Shown: one piece after another, positions 24,827 to 34,252 of the stretch | Layout: each line of letters starts with the position of its first letter | Numbering within the stretch: position 1 is the stretch's first letter | Source: Mobiluncus sp034180645 | Lineage (GTDB): Bacteria > Actinomycetota > Actinomycetes > Actinomycetales > Actinomycetaceae | Assembly: GCF_034180645.1 (NCBI RefSeq) | Contig: NZ_JAXFNY010000010.1 | Coordinates: forward strand, 62,001 to 126,000 | Length of the DNA: 64,000 nt | Direction of reading: 5' to 3' | Program-made: the position numbers and the translations under genes | Notes under the pieces: generated by a model | Told to the model about the DNA's origin: nothing | What the model saw: the letters and a program-made list of their open reading frames with translations, nothing else | Databases searched by the model: none

Positions 24827-26500
24827 ATGGAAACGAAAGACCCGACAACCCTAGCAGCGTGGAAAGACCTCAATGCAATGGCCGCAGGCTTCCACCTGGA
24901 TTTGCGCAAAGCCTTTGCGGCCGACCCCGCCAGGGCAGAAAACCTCTCATTCTCTGCCGCGGATTTGCACGTGGATTTGTCAAAGAACCTGATTACCGGA
25001 GCCGTTTTTGAAAAACTATTGGAACTTTCCGCCCAAGCCGGGGTGCGTGACTTGAGCGAGGCCATGTTCAACGGCGAACGCATCAACAACACGGAAAACC
25101 GGGCTGTGTTACACACCGCGCTGCGGGCTCCCGCTGGAACCCAGCTGGTGGTAGACGGCAAGGATGTTATCGCTCAGGTACACGAGGTCTTGGGGCGAAT
25201 TTACGACTTCGCCGACTCGGTGCGTGACGGGTCTTGGGTTGGGGTCAGTTCCAAACGTATCCAGACCGTGGTTAATATCGGTATTGGCGGCTCTGACCTG
25301 GGGCCTTACATGGCATACGAGGCGTTGCGGCCTTTCGTGAAGCCCGGCCTGGAATGCCGTTTTGTGTCCAACATTGACCCCACTGACATTGCGGAAAAAA
25401 CCCGTGACCTGGATCCGGAAACGACCCTGTTCATCATCGCTTCCAAGACTTTCACCACCCTAGAAACCATCACTAACGCGAAAGCTGCCCGCACCTGGCT
25501 GCTGCGTAGCCTGCAGGAACGCGGTGTCATCGACAAAACCGAGGAGGCGGCGAAAGACGCTATCTCCAAGCACTTTGTGGCGGTGTCCACCGCCTTGGAC
25601 AAGGTCGCGGACTTCGGCATCGACCCCCGCAACGCCTTCGGTTTTTGGAACTGGGTGGGCGGACGTTATTCCGTGGATTCCGCGGTGGGAACGTCTCTCG
25701 CGGTGGCCATCGGTCGGGAAGGCTTCGAGGAATTTTTGGCTGGTTTCCGCGCCATCGACGAGCATTTCCGCTCTACCCCGCCGGCGTCGAACGTGCCGCT
25801 ACTGATGGGCTTACTGAACGTGTGGTACTCCAACTTCCTGCACGCCCAGACTCACGCGGTGTTGCCCTATTCCCAGTATCTGCATCGTTTCCCCGCCTAT
25901 CTGCAGCAGCTCACGATGGAATCCAACGGGAAACGGGTGCGTCGTGACGGCACCCTGGTCAGCTACGATACTGGCGAAGTATTCTGGGGAGAGCCCGGCA
26001 CGAACGGCCAGCACGCCTTTTACCAGCTGATTCACCAGGGAACTCGGCTGATTCCAGTCGACTTTATTGCCTTTGCCCGCCCGACTTGGGACCTCACTGA
26101 CAGCGAAACCGGGAAACGTCAGCACGAACTGTTCCTGGGTAACTTCTTTGCCCAGAGCGCGGCGCTGGCTTTTGGGAAAACTCCCGATGAGGTGCGGGCG
26201 GAAGGCACGAAGGAAGAACTGGTGGCACACCGGACTTTCCCCGGCGACCGACCCTCGACTTCCATCATGGCGCCGGCTCTCACCCCGAAAGTGCTGGGGG
26301 AGCTCATCGCCCTGTACGAAATGATTACGCTGGTAGAAGGCACAATCTGGGGTATTGACTCCTTCGACCAGTGGGGCGTGGAGCTGGGCAAGGCAATGGC
26401 CATCGATCTGGGGCCGGCCATCAGCGGAGACGCCGAGGCTTTGGCACAGACAGACGCTTCGACCCGGGGGCTGCTGGAATATTATTTCGCTCACAAGTAA
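24827..26500 (+). CDS. pgi: Glucose-6-phosphate isomerase
   Basis: Interconverts glucose 6-phosphate and fructose 6-phosphate. Family signatures are present in order: GIGGSDLGPYMAYEAL near 155-170, SKTFTTLET, MESNGKRVRRDG, GEPGTNGQHAFYQLIHQGT (near 390-408) and the C-terminal FDQWGVELGK. The length of 557 aa is normal. The ATG at 24827 is chosen because AGAAGGGATAA precedes it. It lies 105 bases after the phosphofructokinase gene, so the two consecutive steps of glycolysis are side by side. Confidence 0.96.
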   Translation: METKDPTTLAAWKDLNAMAAGFHLDLRKAFAADPARAENLSFSAADLHVDLSKNLITGAVFEKLLELSAQAGVRDLSEAMFNGERINNTENRAVLHTALRAPAGTQLVVDGKDVIAQVHEVLGRIYDFADSVRDGSWVGVSSKRIQTVVNIGIGGSDLGPYMAYEALRPFVKPGLECRFVSNIDPTDIAEKTRDLDPETTLFIIASKTFTTLETITNAKAARTWLLRSLQERGVIDKTEEAAKDAISKHFVAVSTALDKVADFGIDPRNAFGFWNWVGGRYSVDSAVGTSLAVAIGREGFEEFLAGFRAIDEHFRSTPPASNVPLLMGLLNVWYSNFLHAQTHAVLPYSQYLHRFPAYLQQLTMESNGKRVRRDGTLVSYDTGEVFWGEPGTNGQHAFYQLIHQGTRLIPVDFIAFARPTWDLTDSETGKRQHELFLGNFFAQSAALAFGKTPDEVRAEGTKEELVAHRTFPGDRPSTSIMAPALTPKVLGELIALYEMITLVEGTIWGIDSFDQWGVELGKAMAIDLGPAISGDAEALAQTDASTRGLLEYYFAHK

Positions 26501-26624
26501 GCAGGTGAAATTCCGCGTTTTTTCAAGGCGGTCGGTTTACCCTCAGCGTGGCTTTTTGCGCTAAAGTAATGAATGCTGACGCTCAGAGTGGAAGCGTTTA
26601 ACACGATACAAAGGAGTTAAATCA

Positions 26625-27611
26625 ATGGCTAAAAGTCCTGTAAATGTTACCGTCACCGGTGCTGCTGGCAATATCGGATACTCGCTGGTATTCCGTATCG
26701 CCTCCGGCGAAATGCTCGGCCCGGATCAGCCGGTTCGTATCAAAATGTTGGAAATTACCCCGGCTCTGAAGGCTGCCGAGGGCACTGCCATGGAACTGAA
26801 TGACTGCGCTTTCCCTCTGTTGGATGGTATCGACATTACCGACGACCCCAACGTGGCGTTCTCGGGCTGTAACTTTGGCCTGTTGGTCGGTTCGATGCCG
26901 CGTAAGCAGGGCATGGAACGTGCGGATTTGATCAGCGCCAACGGCGGTATTTTCGGTCCGCAAGGAAAGGCCATCAACGATAACGCCGCTGATGATGTGC
27001 GTATTTTGGTGGTGGGTAACCCGGCGAACACCAACGCGGTTATTGCCGCGGCCTCCGCCCCGGATGTTCCCGCCTCGCGTTTCAACGCCATGATGCGCCT
27101 GGATCACAACCGAGCCATGAGCCAGCTGGCTGAAAAGCTCAGCGTGCCGGTGTCCACCATCAAAAAGATGATTGTGTGGGGCAACCACTCCGCTGACCAG
27201 TACCCGGACATCTCTTTCTGTGAGGTGGACGGCAAGCCGGCGTGCGGCCTGGTCGATGAGGCTTGGTTGGACGATTACTTCGTTCCGACCGTGGCCAAGC
27301 GTGGTGCGGCCATCATTGAGGCTCGCGGCAAGTCCTCCGCTGCCTCAGCGGCTGCCGCGGCTATCGATCATATGCATTCCTGGGCTTGCGGCACTCCCGC
27401 GGGCGACTGGATCACCGCCGCTATCCCCTCAACCGGCCAGTACGGTGTTCCCGAGGGTCTTTCCTACGGCTTCCCCGTGACCTCCGACGGTAAGGAATGG
27501 ACCGTTGTGGAAGGCCTCGAACTCTCGGATAAGACCAAGGCAAAGATTAAGTTCAATGCTGACAAGGCAGCCGAGGAAATCGACACCGTGAAGTCCCTGG
27601 GCATTATGTAA
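26625..27611 (+). CDS. mdh: Malate dehydrogenase
   Basis: NAD-dependent interconversion of malate and oxaloacetate. The Rossmann motif VTGAAGNIGYSLVFRI is at the N-terminus, DDPNVAFSGCNFGLLVG and GNPANTNAVIAA follow, and the catalytic His lies in MIVWGNHSADQYPD (about residues 183-196). It belongs to the LDH-like cytosolic/actinobacterial MDH group and has 328 aa. AAGGAGTTAAATCA precedes the ATG. In an anaerobe it would reduce oxaloacetate towards fumarate and succinate, together with the class I fumarase and SdhCAB elsewhere in this window. Confidence 0.96.
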   Translation: MAKSPVNVTVTGAAGNIGYSLVFRIASGEMLGPDQPVRIKMLEITPALKAAEGTAMELNDCAFPLLDGIDITDDPNVAFSGCNFGLLVGSMPRKQGMERADLISANGGIFGPQGKAINDNAADDVRILVVGNPANTNAVIAAASAPDVPASRFNAMMRLDHNRAMSQLAEKLSVPVSTIKKMIVWGNHSADQYPDISFCEVDGKPACGLVDEAWLDDYFVPTVAKRGAAIIEARGKSSAASAAAAAIDHMHSWACGTPAGDWITAAIPSTGQYGVPEGLSYGFPVTSDGKEWTVVEGLELSDKTKAKIKFNADKAAEEIDTVKSLGIM

Positions 27612-27630
27612 ATCGTCGCCAAGATTTCTC

Positions 27631-27661
27631 AGTTTGGGAGCCAGATTCTGGCTCCCAAACT
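27631..27661 (+). terminator. Terminator after mdh
   Basis: AGTTTGGGAGCCA (27631-27643) pairs perfectly over 13 bases with TGGCTCCCAAACT (27649-27661) around a five-base loop, then GGTTT. It begins 19 bases after the mdh stop. Confidence 0.85.
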
Positions 27662-27717
27662 GGTTTAACCACAACTCAGAATACGGTGCCCCAGAAAGCC
27701 GGGGGACAAGGGTCGCG

Positions 27718-27984
27718 TTACAGAATCGCGAAACTTTGGGGTCCCAGCTTTAGCGTGGTTCCCACCACCCGAGCCGAACCGATACTAAAACGCACCGGGC
27801 GCGCTTGTGCCAAATCATATTCGGCGGTGGCGTGCGCCGGATTGACCGCCACAATCAGATCTTGCGTGGCATTCTCCCTTTTGAAAACAAATAAACGCTG
27901 GTTCGGCTCGGCGCTGAGGACCGTGAAAGCACTGTCAGCTGCCAAAGCTGGGAGTTCTCGCTTGCATTCCAGCACGCGCGCCAC
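27718..27984 (-). pseudogene. Remnant of an alpha-amylase-family (GH13) glycosidase C-terminus
   Basis: The minus strand encodes about 88 residues resembling the C-terminal beta-sandwich of GH13 alpha-glucosidases: ECKRELPALAADSAF, then RLFVFKRENATQDLIVAVNPA and ending in GPQSFAIL. Upstream of the GTG at 27984 there is an in-frame TAA, and nothing matching the catalytic barrel is seen. No ribosome site is evident. I read it as the 3' stub of a deleted gene next to the sugar ABC operon. It might still be expressed as a small protein, but that seems unlikely. Confidence 0.5.
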
Positions 27985-28215
27985 CCTGTTGCTTTAGGCC
28001 GGTGCGGGCTGCCTAGACACACTGCGGGAACGCCCTTGAGCTGACCAACATTGACCAAAAACCTCCGTCGCGTGGGTCCCCGAAGGTAAAAACATAATGT
28101 TGCGGCTCTTTTTCCTCAAGACCTGACGGAATATATGAGACAATGTTACTTGTCCCTGACGGGTGAAGATGCCCTCTGGGAATAACGACAATGAAGTTAA
28201 CTGATTGGAGTTTCA

Positions 28216-29505
28216 ATGCGAAAGCTCATTGCGGCTGCGGGCGCTCTGGCCCTCGGTCTAACTATGACAGCCTGCTCTTCGGCTTCTGATGCCGGCAAGG
28301 ATGGCGCAGATGCTGCGGGGGGTGCCTCTGAGGTCGGCGTGGTGACCTGGTGGGAGCAAGGCTCGGAGAAACAAGGTTTCGATGCCTTAAAGGAAGTCTT
28401 TGCGCAACAGCACCCGGATGTGGAACTGATTAAGCAGTCCGAATCCGGTGGTGGCGGCACCAACGCAAAGCAAAAGTTGGCGGCTGACTTGGCGGCAAAG
28501 AACCCGCCAGATACCTATCAGGCTCACGCTGGTGCCGAGCTTTCCTCGGATATTGCCGCGGGATACCTGGAGGATGTTTCTGGCTTGTACGACGAGTTCA
28601 AGCTACGCGATGCTTTCCCAGCTGACCTGGTAGACCTCCTGACTGTGGATGGCAAGATTTACTCTGTCCCCTCTAACATTCACCGCGCAAACGTAGTATG
28701 GGCCAACGTTGAGGTCATGCAAAAGGCCGGCTTGGATCCCAAGGCTCCGCCGAAAGATATCAAGGGCTGGATTGCTGACATGGAGAAGCTCAAGGCTGCC
28801 GGGGTACAGTACCCGATTACGGTTGGCGCTACTTGGACCCAGCTGCAATTGCTGGAAACCGTCTTGATTTCGGACTTGGGTACCGATGCCTACAACGGCT
28901 TGATGAATGGCAAGACCGATTGGTCCGGTCCGGAAGTCAAGGCTGCTTTGGATGATTACGCCAAGATTTTGACCTACGCCGATCCGTCCCTGCTCTCAGA
29001 GGACTGGGAACCTGCCATGAAACCGGTCATCGAAGGCAAGTCTGCCTACAACGTGATGGGCGACTGGGCGCCTCCGGCTTGGGAGAACGCCAAGAAGGCA
29101 TGGGATAAGGACTACGTGACCTTCCCGGTTCCGGGCACCGATGGCGTGTTCGACTTCCTGGCTGACTCCTTCACTCTGCCGGTGGGCGCGAAGCACCCCG
29201 ATGGCACGAAGGCTTGGTTGAATACCATTTCCTCCAAGGAAGGCCAGATTGCTTTCAACTCGGTCAAGGGTTCCATCCCGGCTCGTTCCGACCTGACCGA
29301 CGAGGAACTGTCGAAGTTCTCGGATTACCAGCGTTCCGCGATGGAATCCTTCGGTAAGGACACCATCGTTTCTTCTATCGCTCACGGTGCGGCTCTGCCC
29401 CTGGCGGCCACCGAAAAGATGAAGAGCGCTCTGGGCAAGTTCAACTCCAGCAAGGACGTTGCGACTCTCCAAAGTGAGCTGGCTGCAGCGGCTGCTATGA
29501 AGTAG
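28216..29505 (+). CDS. Sugar ABC transporter substrate-binding lipoprotein
   Basis: Extracellular solute-binding protein of the carbohydrate uptake family 1. The signal peptide ends in a lipobox LTMTAC with Cys20 as the lipidated residue. The body contains VTWWEQGSEKQGFDALKEVF near residue 40 and WTQLQLLETVL, which resembles glucose/mannose-binding members; this substrate is an inference. The length is 429 aa. TTGGAG precedes the ATG. It is separated from its two permease genes by 184 bases holding a strong hairpin, so it is probably made in excess of the permeases. No ATP-binding subunit is encoded here, so a shared MsmK-type ATPase is likely. Confidence 0.9.
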   Translation: MRKLIAAAGALALGLTMTACSSASDAGKDGADAAGGASEVGVVTWWEQGSEKQGFDALKEVFAQQHPDVELIKQSESGGGGTNAKQKLAADLAAKNPPDTYQAHAGAELSSDIAAGYLEDVSGLYDEFKLRDAFPADLVDLLTVDGKIYSVPSNIHRANVVWANVEVMQKAGLDPKAPPKDIKGWIADMEKLKAAGVQYPITVGATWTQLQLLETVLISDLGTDAYNGLMNGKTDWSGPEVKAALDDYAKILTYADPSLLSEDWEPAMKPVIEGKSAYNVMGDWAPPAWENAKKAWDKDYVTFPVPGTDGVFDFLADSFTLPVGAKHPDGTKAWLNTISSKEGQIAFNSVKGSIPARSDLTDEELSKFSDYQRSAMESFGKDTIVSSIAHGAALPLAATEKMKSALGKFNSSKDVATLQSELAAAAAMK

Positions 29506-29524
29506 CCCTCAAACAGGCAAGTCT

Positions 29525-29569
29525 TTACGCCGGCGGGTTTTTTCATAATCATAAAACCCGCCGGCGTAA
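29525..29569 (+). terminator. Intra-operon attenuator hairpin between binding protein and permeases
   Basis: TTACGCCGGCGGGTTTT (29525-29541) pairs perfectly over 17 bases with AAAACCCGCCGGCGTAA (29553-29569). It begins 20 bases after the stop of the binding-protein gene. A hairpin at this position typically protects or terminates the upstream message and lowers permease expression. Confidence 0.8.
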
Positions 29570-29689
29570 GGCTGAACTGGGGCGCATCAACCGACCTTGT
29601 GCAGTCGCCAGAGGCGAGCGGAGAACCTGGTGCACACCGATGCGAACCCCAAAATCTCAACCATATCGACCATAATTTAGGGGACAAAA

Positions 29690-30661
29690 ATGTCAGGCAA
29701 CGCCGCCGTCAAGACACCTGAAAAGGCTAAGGCACCGATGAAGCGCAAACGAGCACGCAGCTCGAACGGGATTAAGCAGTGGGGACCCGGACTGTTACTG
29801 GTGTCGCCATCAATCATCCTCGTGGCCATTTTTGTATACGGTTTGTTAGGGTCTAACTTTTTAACGTCCCTGCAGGACAACCACTCCGCGCCGCAAGTTT
29901 CGGGGGTGCAACCGGTTAACTTTGTGGGGTTTGCAAACTTTGCGGCGTTATTTGCGGACAAGGATTTCCAGCATTCCTTAATTAACCTGCTGATGTTCAC
30001 GGTAATGTTCCTGGTGGGCACGCTGTTCTTTGGGTTTCTCTGGGCATGGCTGTTGGATAAACCCATTAAAGGCGAAGGGATTTTCCGTTCCGTTTTCCTG
30101 TTCCCGATGGCGGTATCGTTCATCGCCTCCGGCGTGGTGTGGCGCTGGATGCTGAACTCCGCTCAAGATGAGAACGCCTCCGGTTTGAACCGTTTGCTCC
30201 AGATGGTTGGCCTGGGCGGACTGCAAAACGACTGGATCGCCAACCCCACCTTCGGGGTGCTGGCGGTGGGGATTCCCGCCGTGTGGCAGCTCTCGGGCTA
30301 CGTCATGGCCCTGTTCCTGGCAGGATTCCGCGGGGTTCCCGACGACTTGCGGGAGGCCGGGCGTGTGGACGGCGCTAACGAATGGCAGCTGTACCGCTAC
30401 ATCATTTTCCCCCAGCTCGCACCCGTAGCACTCAGCGCGGTCATCATAATCGGGCATATGTCGCTGAAGTCCTTTGACTTGATTATGGCGGTCGCGGATC
30501 AGACTTTCTATCAGACCAAGGTTCCGGCCATCGATATGTATAACTTCATGACGATTTCGGATTACTCGAACGCGGCCGCGGTCGGCACGGTTCTGTTGGT
30601 GATTGTGGCGCTGCTGGTGGTGCCCTACTTGATTCACGATGCGAAGGAGGCCAACCGATGA
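29690..30661 (+). CDS. Sugar ABC transporter permease (MalF type)
   Basis: Integral membrane subunit with six predicted helices in 323 aa. The cytoplasmic EAA loop that contacts the ATPase is visible as DLREAGRVDGANEWQLYRYII near residues 221-241, followed by IFPQLAP. A basic N-terminal stretch (KRKRARSS) precedes helix 1. TAGGGGACAAAA precedes the ATG. The stop overlaps the start of the second permease (ATGA). Confidence 0.92.
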   Translation: MSGNAAVKTPEKAKAPMKRKRARSSNGIKQWGPGLLLVSPSIILVAIFVYGLLGSNFLTSLQDNHSAPQVSGVQPVNFVGFANFAALFADKDFQHSLINLLMFTVMFLVGTLFFGFLWAWLLDKPIKGEGIFRSVFLFPMAVSFIASGVVWRWMLNSAQDENASGLNRLLQMVGLGGLQNDWIANPTFGVLAVGIPAVWQLSGYVMALFLAGFRGVPDDLREAGRVDGANEWQLYRYIIFPQLAPVALSAVIIIGHMSLKSFDLIMAVADQTFYQTKVPAIDMYNFMTISDYSNAAAVGTVLLVIVALLVVPYLIHDAKEANR

Positions 30662-31569
30662 GTTCCGCCGCTACAATCGACGCGGGTGCGACCGCGATTA
30701 CGACAAAAAAGGTCAACTCCAACGGTTCGGTAGGAAAGAATCGTGGCGGGGTCAGCGTTGGCAAGGTCATTCGTTACGTGCTCCTGATTTTCTTCCTCGC
30801 CATGGTCCTCATGCCGGTGTACGTGCTGTTGATTACGTCTTTCAAGGGTGCGGGGGAGGCCGACCCATCCCGGACTTGGTATCTGCCTGCTGAATGGAAC
30901 ACCGATAACTGGGCTCGAGCCTGGGATCAGCTGCAGGGCGGGCTGTTGCGCTCGCTGATGATGGTCATTCCGTCCTCGATTATCTCGGCTATGCTCGGTT
31001 CCGCTAACGGTTTCGTCCTGTCCCGCTGGCGGTTCCCCGGAGCGAACGTGGTGTTCACCCTGATTCTGTTTGGGATGTTCATTCCTTACCAGGCCGTCAT
31101 GATTCCCATGATGCGCATGGTGGTAGCGTCCCAGATTGGTTTCGGGATTCACACCCTGATTTTGATGCACATCATCTATGGCATCCCGATTACGACCCTA
31201 ATTTTCCGTAACTATTACGAGAGCGTGCCCCGAGACCTCATCGAGGCTGCGCGTATCGACGGGGCGGGAATGCTGCGCACGTACTTTAATGTGGTGTTGC
31301 CGATTTCCATTCCGTCTTTCGTGGTGGTGCTGATTTGGCAGTTTACTTCCGCGTGGAACGACTTCCTGTTCGCACTGTTCTTTGGCGGCGGTTCCCAGCG
31401 CGGTCCGGTGACCCTGTCCCTGAACGAGCTGGCGCACGGCTCGATTATGGCTGACTACGGTGGTTCCATGGCGGGCGCCCTGATTGCCTCTGTCCCGACG
31501 CTCTTGGTCTACATCGCGCTGGGCAAGTACTTCGTCGGTGGCATGATGGCCGGCTCCGTGAAAGGGTAA
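30658..31569 (+). CDS. Sugar ABC transporter permease (MalG type)
   Basis: Second membrane subunit, 303 aa, with six helices after a 35-residue cytoplasmic start. The EAA loop is DLIEAARIDGAGMLRTYFNVVLP near residues 197-219, typical of MalG-like permeases. It overlaps the MalF-type gene by four bases and should form a heterodimer with it. The operon seems to end here, since the next gene lies 173 bases on and differs in composition. Confidence 0.92.
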   Translation: MSSAATIDAGATAITTKKVNSNGSVGKNRGGVSVGKVIRYVLLIFFLAMVLMPVYVLLITSFKGAGEADPSRTWYLPAEWNTDNWARAWDQLQGGLLRSLMMVIPSSIISAMLGSANGFVLSRWRFPGANVVFTLILFGMFIPYQAVMIPMMRMVVASQIGFGIHTLILMHIIYGIPITTLIFRNYYESVPRDLIEAARIDGAGMLRTYFNVVLPISIPSFVVVLIWQFTSAWNDFLFALFFGGGSQRGPVTLSLNELAHGSIMADYGGSMAGALIASVPTLLVYIALGKYFVGGMMAGSVKG

Positions 31570-31598
31570 TCCGAGCCGTTTGCAGCGGTCGCGGCGTG

Positions 31599-31628
31599 AG
31601 TGGTTCAAAACCTGGGTCAGTGGTTCAA
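31599..31628 (+). repeat. Short direct repeat AGTGGTTCAA x2, possible insertion-element scar
   Basis: AGTGGTTCAA occurs at 31599-31608 and again at 31619-31628, in a stretch (TGGGTCAGTGGTTCAACCGG) that looks like the outer end of some actinobacterial insertion sequences. It sits between the ABC operon and the UvrA-like gene, at the left edge of the accessory patch. No transposase is left. Confidence 0.25.
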
Positions 31629-31742
31629 CCGGACACCGCCCACTTCCTCGGATGGGAATACGCTAGCGGCGGTCAGTAGAGGTAAAAATAATTGTTTCCT
31701 TGAGATGAGTTTCTTTGAAAGGGTCTAAGCGTTCGAAGGCTT

Positions 31743-34016
31743 ATGGGCATTACTGACACGATCAGAATCACGGGTGCGCGGACGCATAACCTGCGAAACA
31801 TATCGGTGCAGTTACCCAAGCATCGGCTGATTGGTGTGTCCGGGGTTTCAGGGTCGGGAAAGTCGTCGCTGGTATCCACGCTGGCGGCCGGAGCACAGCA
31901 AGCGGTGGCCTCGCTGTTTCCGCCGTTCGTGCAGGCCAGAATGCGGAACCTTGACCTTGGCGAGGTTGATCGGCTGGAAGGTCTGACGTTTACCGCTGTC
32001 GTTGGGCAGAAGAAGTTCAGCAAGAATGTGCGCTCGTCGGTGGCAACGGCGTCGGGAATCGCGCCGTATCTGCGCTTGTTGTTTTCGCGCTCCGCCAGCC
32101 CGTCGGCGGGATATTCGCCGTCATATTCAGCTAACGACCCGAGCGGGATGTGCCAGGGTTGCGCCGGTCTGGGGTACATCGATGACGTCAATCTTGCCGA
32201 ACTGGTTGATCCGCACTTGAGCCTGAATGACGGCGCGATTAGGTTCCCGTCGTTTGAGCCGGGCACGTACCGGTGGAAGCGTCTGGTGTGCTCGGGGATC
32301 AGTGCAGTCGATGTGCCGTGGGAGCAGTTGCCCGCCGGTCAACGGGAGTTGTTGCTGTATGGCAAGGGCGTCCAGTTAGAACATCCGCTGCCGGGCTACC
32401 CGAAACATGGCGAGTTCGACGGCGTCGTGCCGAGGCTGCGGGCCTCCTATCTGGAAAAGACCGGAGCGAAAACCACCCAGCGGGAGGACGAAGCACTGCG
32501 CAGGATTGTGCGCCGAGTGGCGTGCAGTGAATGTGGTGGACAGCGCATCAACCAGGCCGCCAGGGAGAGCCGTCTGCACGGGCTCAACATCGCCGAAGCC
32601 CAAGGACTGAGCATCGAGAAGTTTGCTTCCTGGCTTGATGGGGTACGCGAGGAAACGGTGGCCGGGCCACGCCAGAGCATCGCAGAGCGGTGCAAGTATC
32701 TGCGAGAGATCGGACTGGGCTACCTATCGTTGGATCGTCGCACCGATTCCCTGTCGGGCGGCGAGGCACAGCGGCTGCGGATCGTAGAGCTGTTGGGAGC
32801 ACCGATCACCGATGCGACGTTCATCATGGACGAACCCTCCGGCGGGCTGCATCCGGCTGACGTCAATCGACTCCTGCGGTCGCTGCAGCGGCTGCGCGAC
32901 GAGGGTAACAGCGTGATCGTCGTCGAGCACAACCCCCAGATCCTTAAGGCCTGCGACTTTGTGGTCGAACTCGGCCCCGGATCGGGAGCTAATGGCGGCA
33001 CGGTCATGTTCACTGGTAATCCGCAACAACTCGCGACCGCAGACACTCCCACGGGTCGTGCGCTCCGCATCGGTGTGCAGCTCAACAACGCTCCTCGAGC
33101 GCCGCATGGCAGCATCCGGGTGGAACATGCGCGGCTGCACAACCTACGTGACGTCTCGGTTGACTTCCCGCTGGGTGTGCTCACCGTGGTCTCGGGCGTC
33201 GCGGGTTCGGGCAAGAGCTCGCTGGTGGAGGTGCTCGCTGAGCAACATCCCGAGGTGGCGATGATCGATCAGGCTCCTTTGGCTGCGAACAGCCGTTCCT
33301 CGCTGCTGACGGCTCTCGAATTGGCGGATACGGTGCGCGGGGTGTTCGCCGCCGTGTCTGGACTCAACCCAAGCTGGTTCAGCGCCAACGGTAAGGGAGC
33401 CTGCCCAGCGTGCAAGGGGGGCGGCGTGATTCGCGTGGACATGGCTTTCATGGACGATGTTGAAACCGTGTGCGAGCAGTGCGGTGGTCGGAAATTCAAC
33501 GACACCGCGCTGTCTGTCACGCTTCCCAGCGGCTCGAAGCAACGCTCGATTGCTGACGTTCTCGGTGCCCGCTTGGATGAGGTGGACGAGCTTTTCGCTG
33601 CTCAACCGAAGGTGCTGCAGGTGACGGAGCTTCTGCGCAACGTTGGGCTGGGCTATGTCACCTTGGGACAAACGCTGGACACGCTGTCTGGTGGCGAGCT
33701 GCAACGGGTGAAGCTGGTTCGATTCCTCAAGGAGCATCGTCAAGATGCTGGCGGCGTGCTCGTCCTCGACGAACCCACCACCGGACTGCATCCTCACGAC
33801 GTTGCCAAGCTGGCGGCCTTCCTGCACGAGCTCACCACTGACGGTCTGACGGTGATCGTCGTCGACCACAACCTGCACCTCATCGCTCAGGCCGACCACA
33901 ACATTGACATCGGCCCCGGAGCAGGTGAAGACGGCGGAACCCTCATCTACCAAGGCAGCCCGCAGGGCCTAATCCAATGCTCCGCATCACGCACAGGCGA
34001 ATGGCTGCGGCTCTGA
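31743..34016 (+). CDS. UvrA paralogue, short drug-resistance type (class III UvrA-like ABC ATPase)
   Basis: A double ABC ATPase of 757 aa, about 200 shorter than repair UvrA because the UvrB-binding region is missing. It has two Walker A loops (GVSGSGKSSL near 36 and GVAGSGKSSL near 485), two signature motifs (LSGGEAQR and LSGGELQR) and zinc-type pairs CQGC, CSECGG, CPAC and CEQCGG. Such paralogues protect producers or resistant strains against DNA-binding drugs; that is family knowledge, not shown here. The ATG has only a weak ribosome site. Its DNA looks more G+C-rich than the upstream operon, and a serine-recombinase remnant abuts its 3' end, so acquisition by transfer is likely. Confidence 0.88.
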   Translation: MGITDTIRITGARTHNLRNISVQLPKHRLIGVSGVSGSGKSSLVSTLAAGAQQAVASLFPPFVQARMRNLDLGEVDRLEGLTFTAVVGQKKFSKNVRSSVATASGIAPYLRLLFSRSASPSAGYSPSYSANDPSGMCQGCAGLGYIDDVNLAELVDPHLSLNDGAIRFPSFEPGTYRWKRLVCSGISAVDVPWEQLPAGQRELLLYGKGVQLEHPLPGYPKHGEFDGVVPRLRASYLEKTGAKTTQREDEALRRIVRRVACSECGGQRINQAARESRLHGLNIAEAQGLSIEKFASWLDGVREETVAGPRQSIAERCKYLREIGLGYLSLDRRTDSLSGGEAQRLRIVELLGAPITDATFIMDEPSGGLHPADVNRLLRSLQRLRDEGNSVIVVEHNPQILKACDFVVELGPGSGANGGTVMFTGNPQQLATADTPTGRALRIGVQLNNAPRAPHGSIRVEHARLHNLRDVSVDFPLGVLTVVSGVAGSGKSSLVEVLAEQHPEVAMIDQAPLAANSRSSLLTALELADTVRGVFAAVSGLNPSWFSANGKGACPACKGGGVIRVDMAFMDDVETVCEQCGGRKFNDTALSVTLPSGSKQRSIADVLGARLDEVDELFAAQPKVLQVTELLRNVGLGYVTLGQTLDTLSGGELQRVKLVRFLKEHRQDAGGVLVLDEPTTGLHPHDVAKLAAFLHELTTDGLTVIVVDHNLHLIAQADHNIDIGPGAGEDGGTLIYQGSPQGLIQCSASRTGEWLRL

Positions 34017-34252
34017 CCCGGGAGCGGCTGTGTTTGTTTCGCACCGTCGCGGAACGTGAAGGTGATGGTGCTGTCGGTGCCCACTTCGGCGTGGTCGACG
34101 AGGGTGTGCCATAGGTATGGGGTGAATTCGATGTGGTCAATGTCGAGTTCTTCCCGGTAGTGGTGGTAGGCGGCTTGCCGGTTGTCGAGGTCGCTGATCT
34201 GGTCGAGGAGCCGGTGGTACTCCTCTAGGAGGGTGGCGTGTTCGCGGTAAAA
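34017..34252 (-). pseudogene. C-terminal remnant of a large serine site-specific recombinase
   Basis: Translation of the minus strand gives about 75 residues. They include YHRLLDQISDLDNRQAAYHHY (a coiled-coil-like stretch), then DIDHIEFTPYLWHTLVDHAEV and TITFTFRDG, which match the extreme C-terminus of large serine recombinases carried by integrative elements. The fragment is cut off by an in-frame TAG at its 5' side (34253-34255), and there is no catalytic N-domain. It directly abuts the stop codon of the UvrA-like gene, so it probably marks the edge of a decayed mobile element that brought that gene in. Confidence 0.55.
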
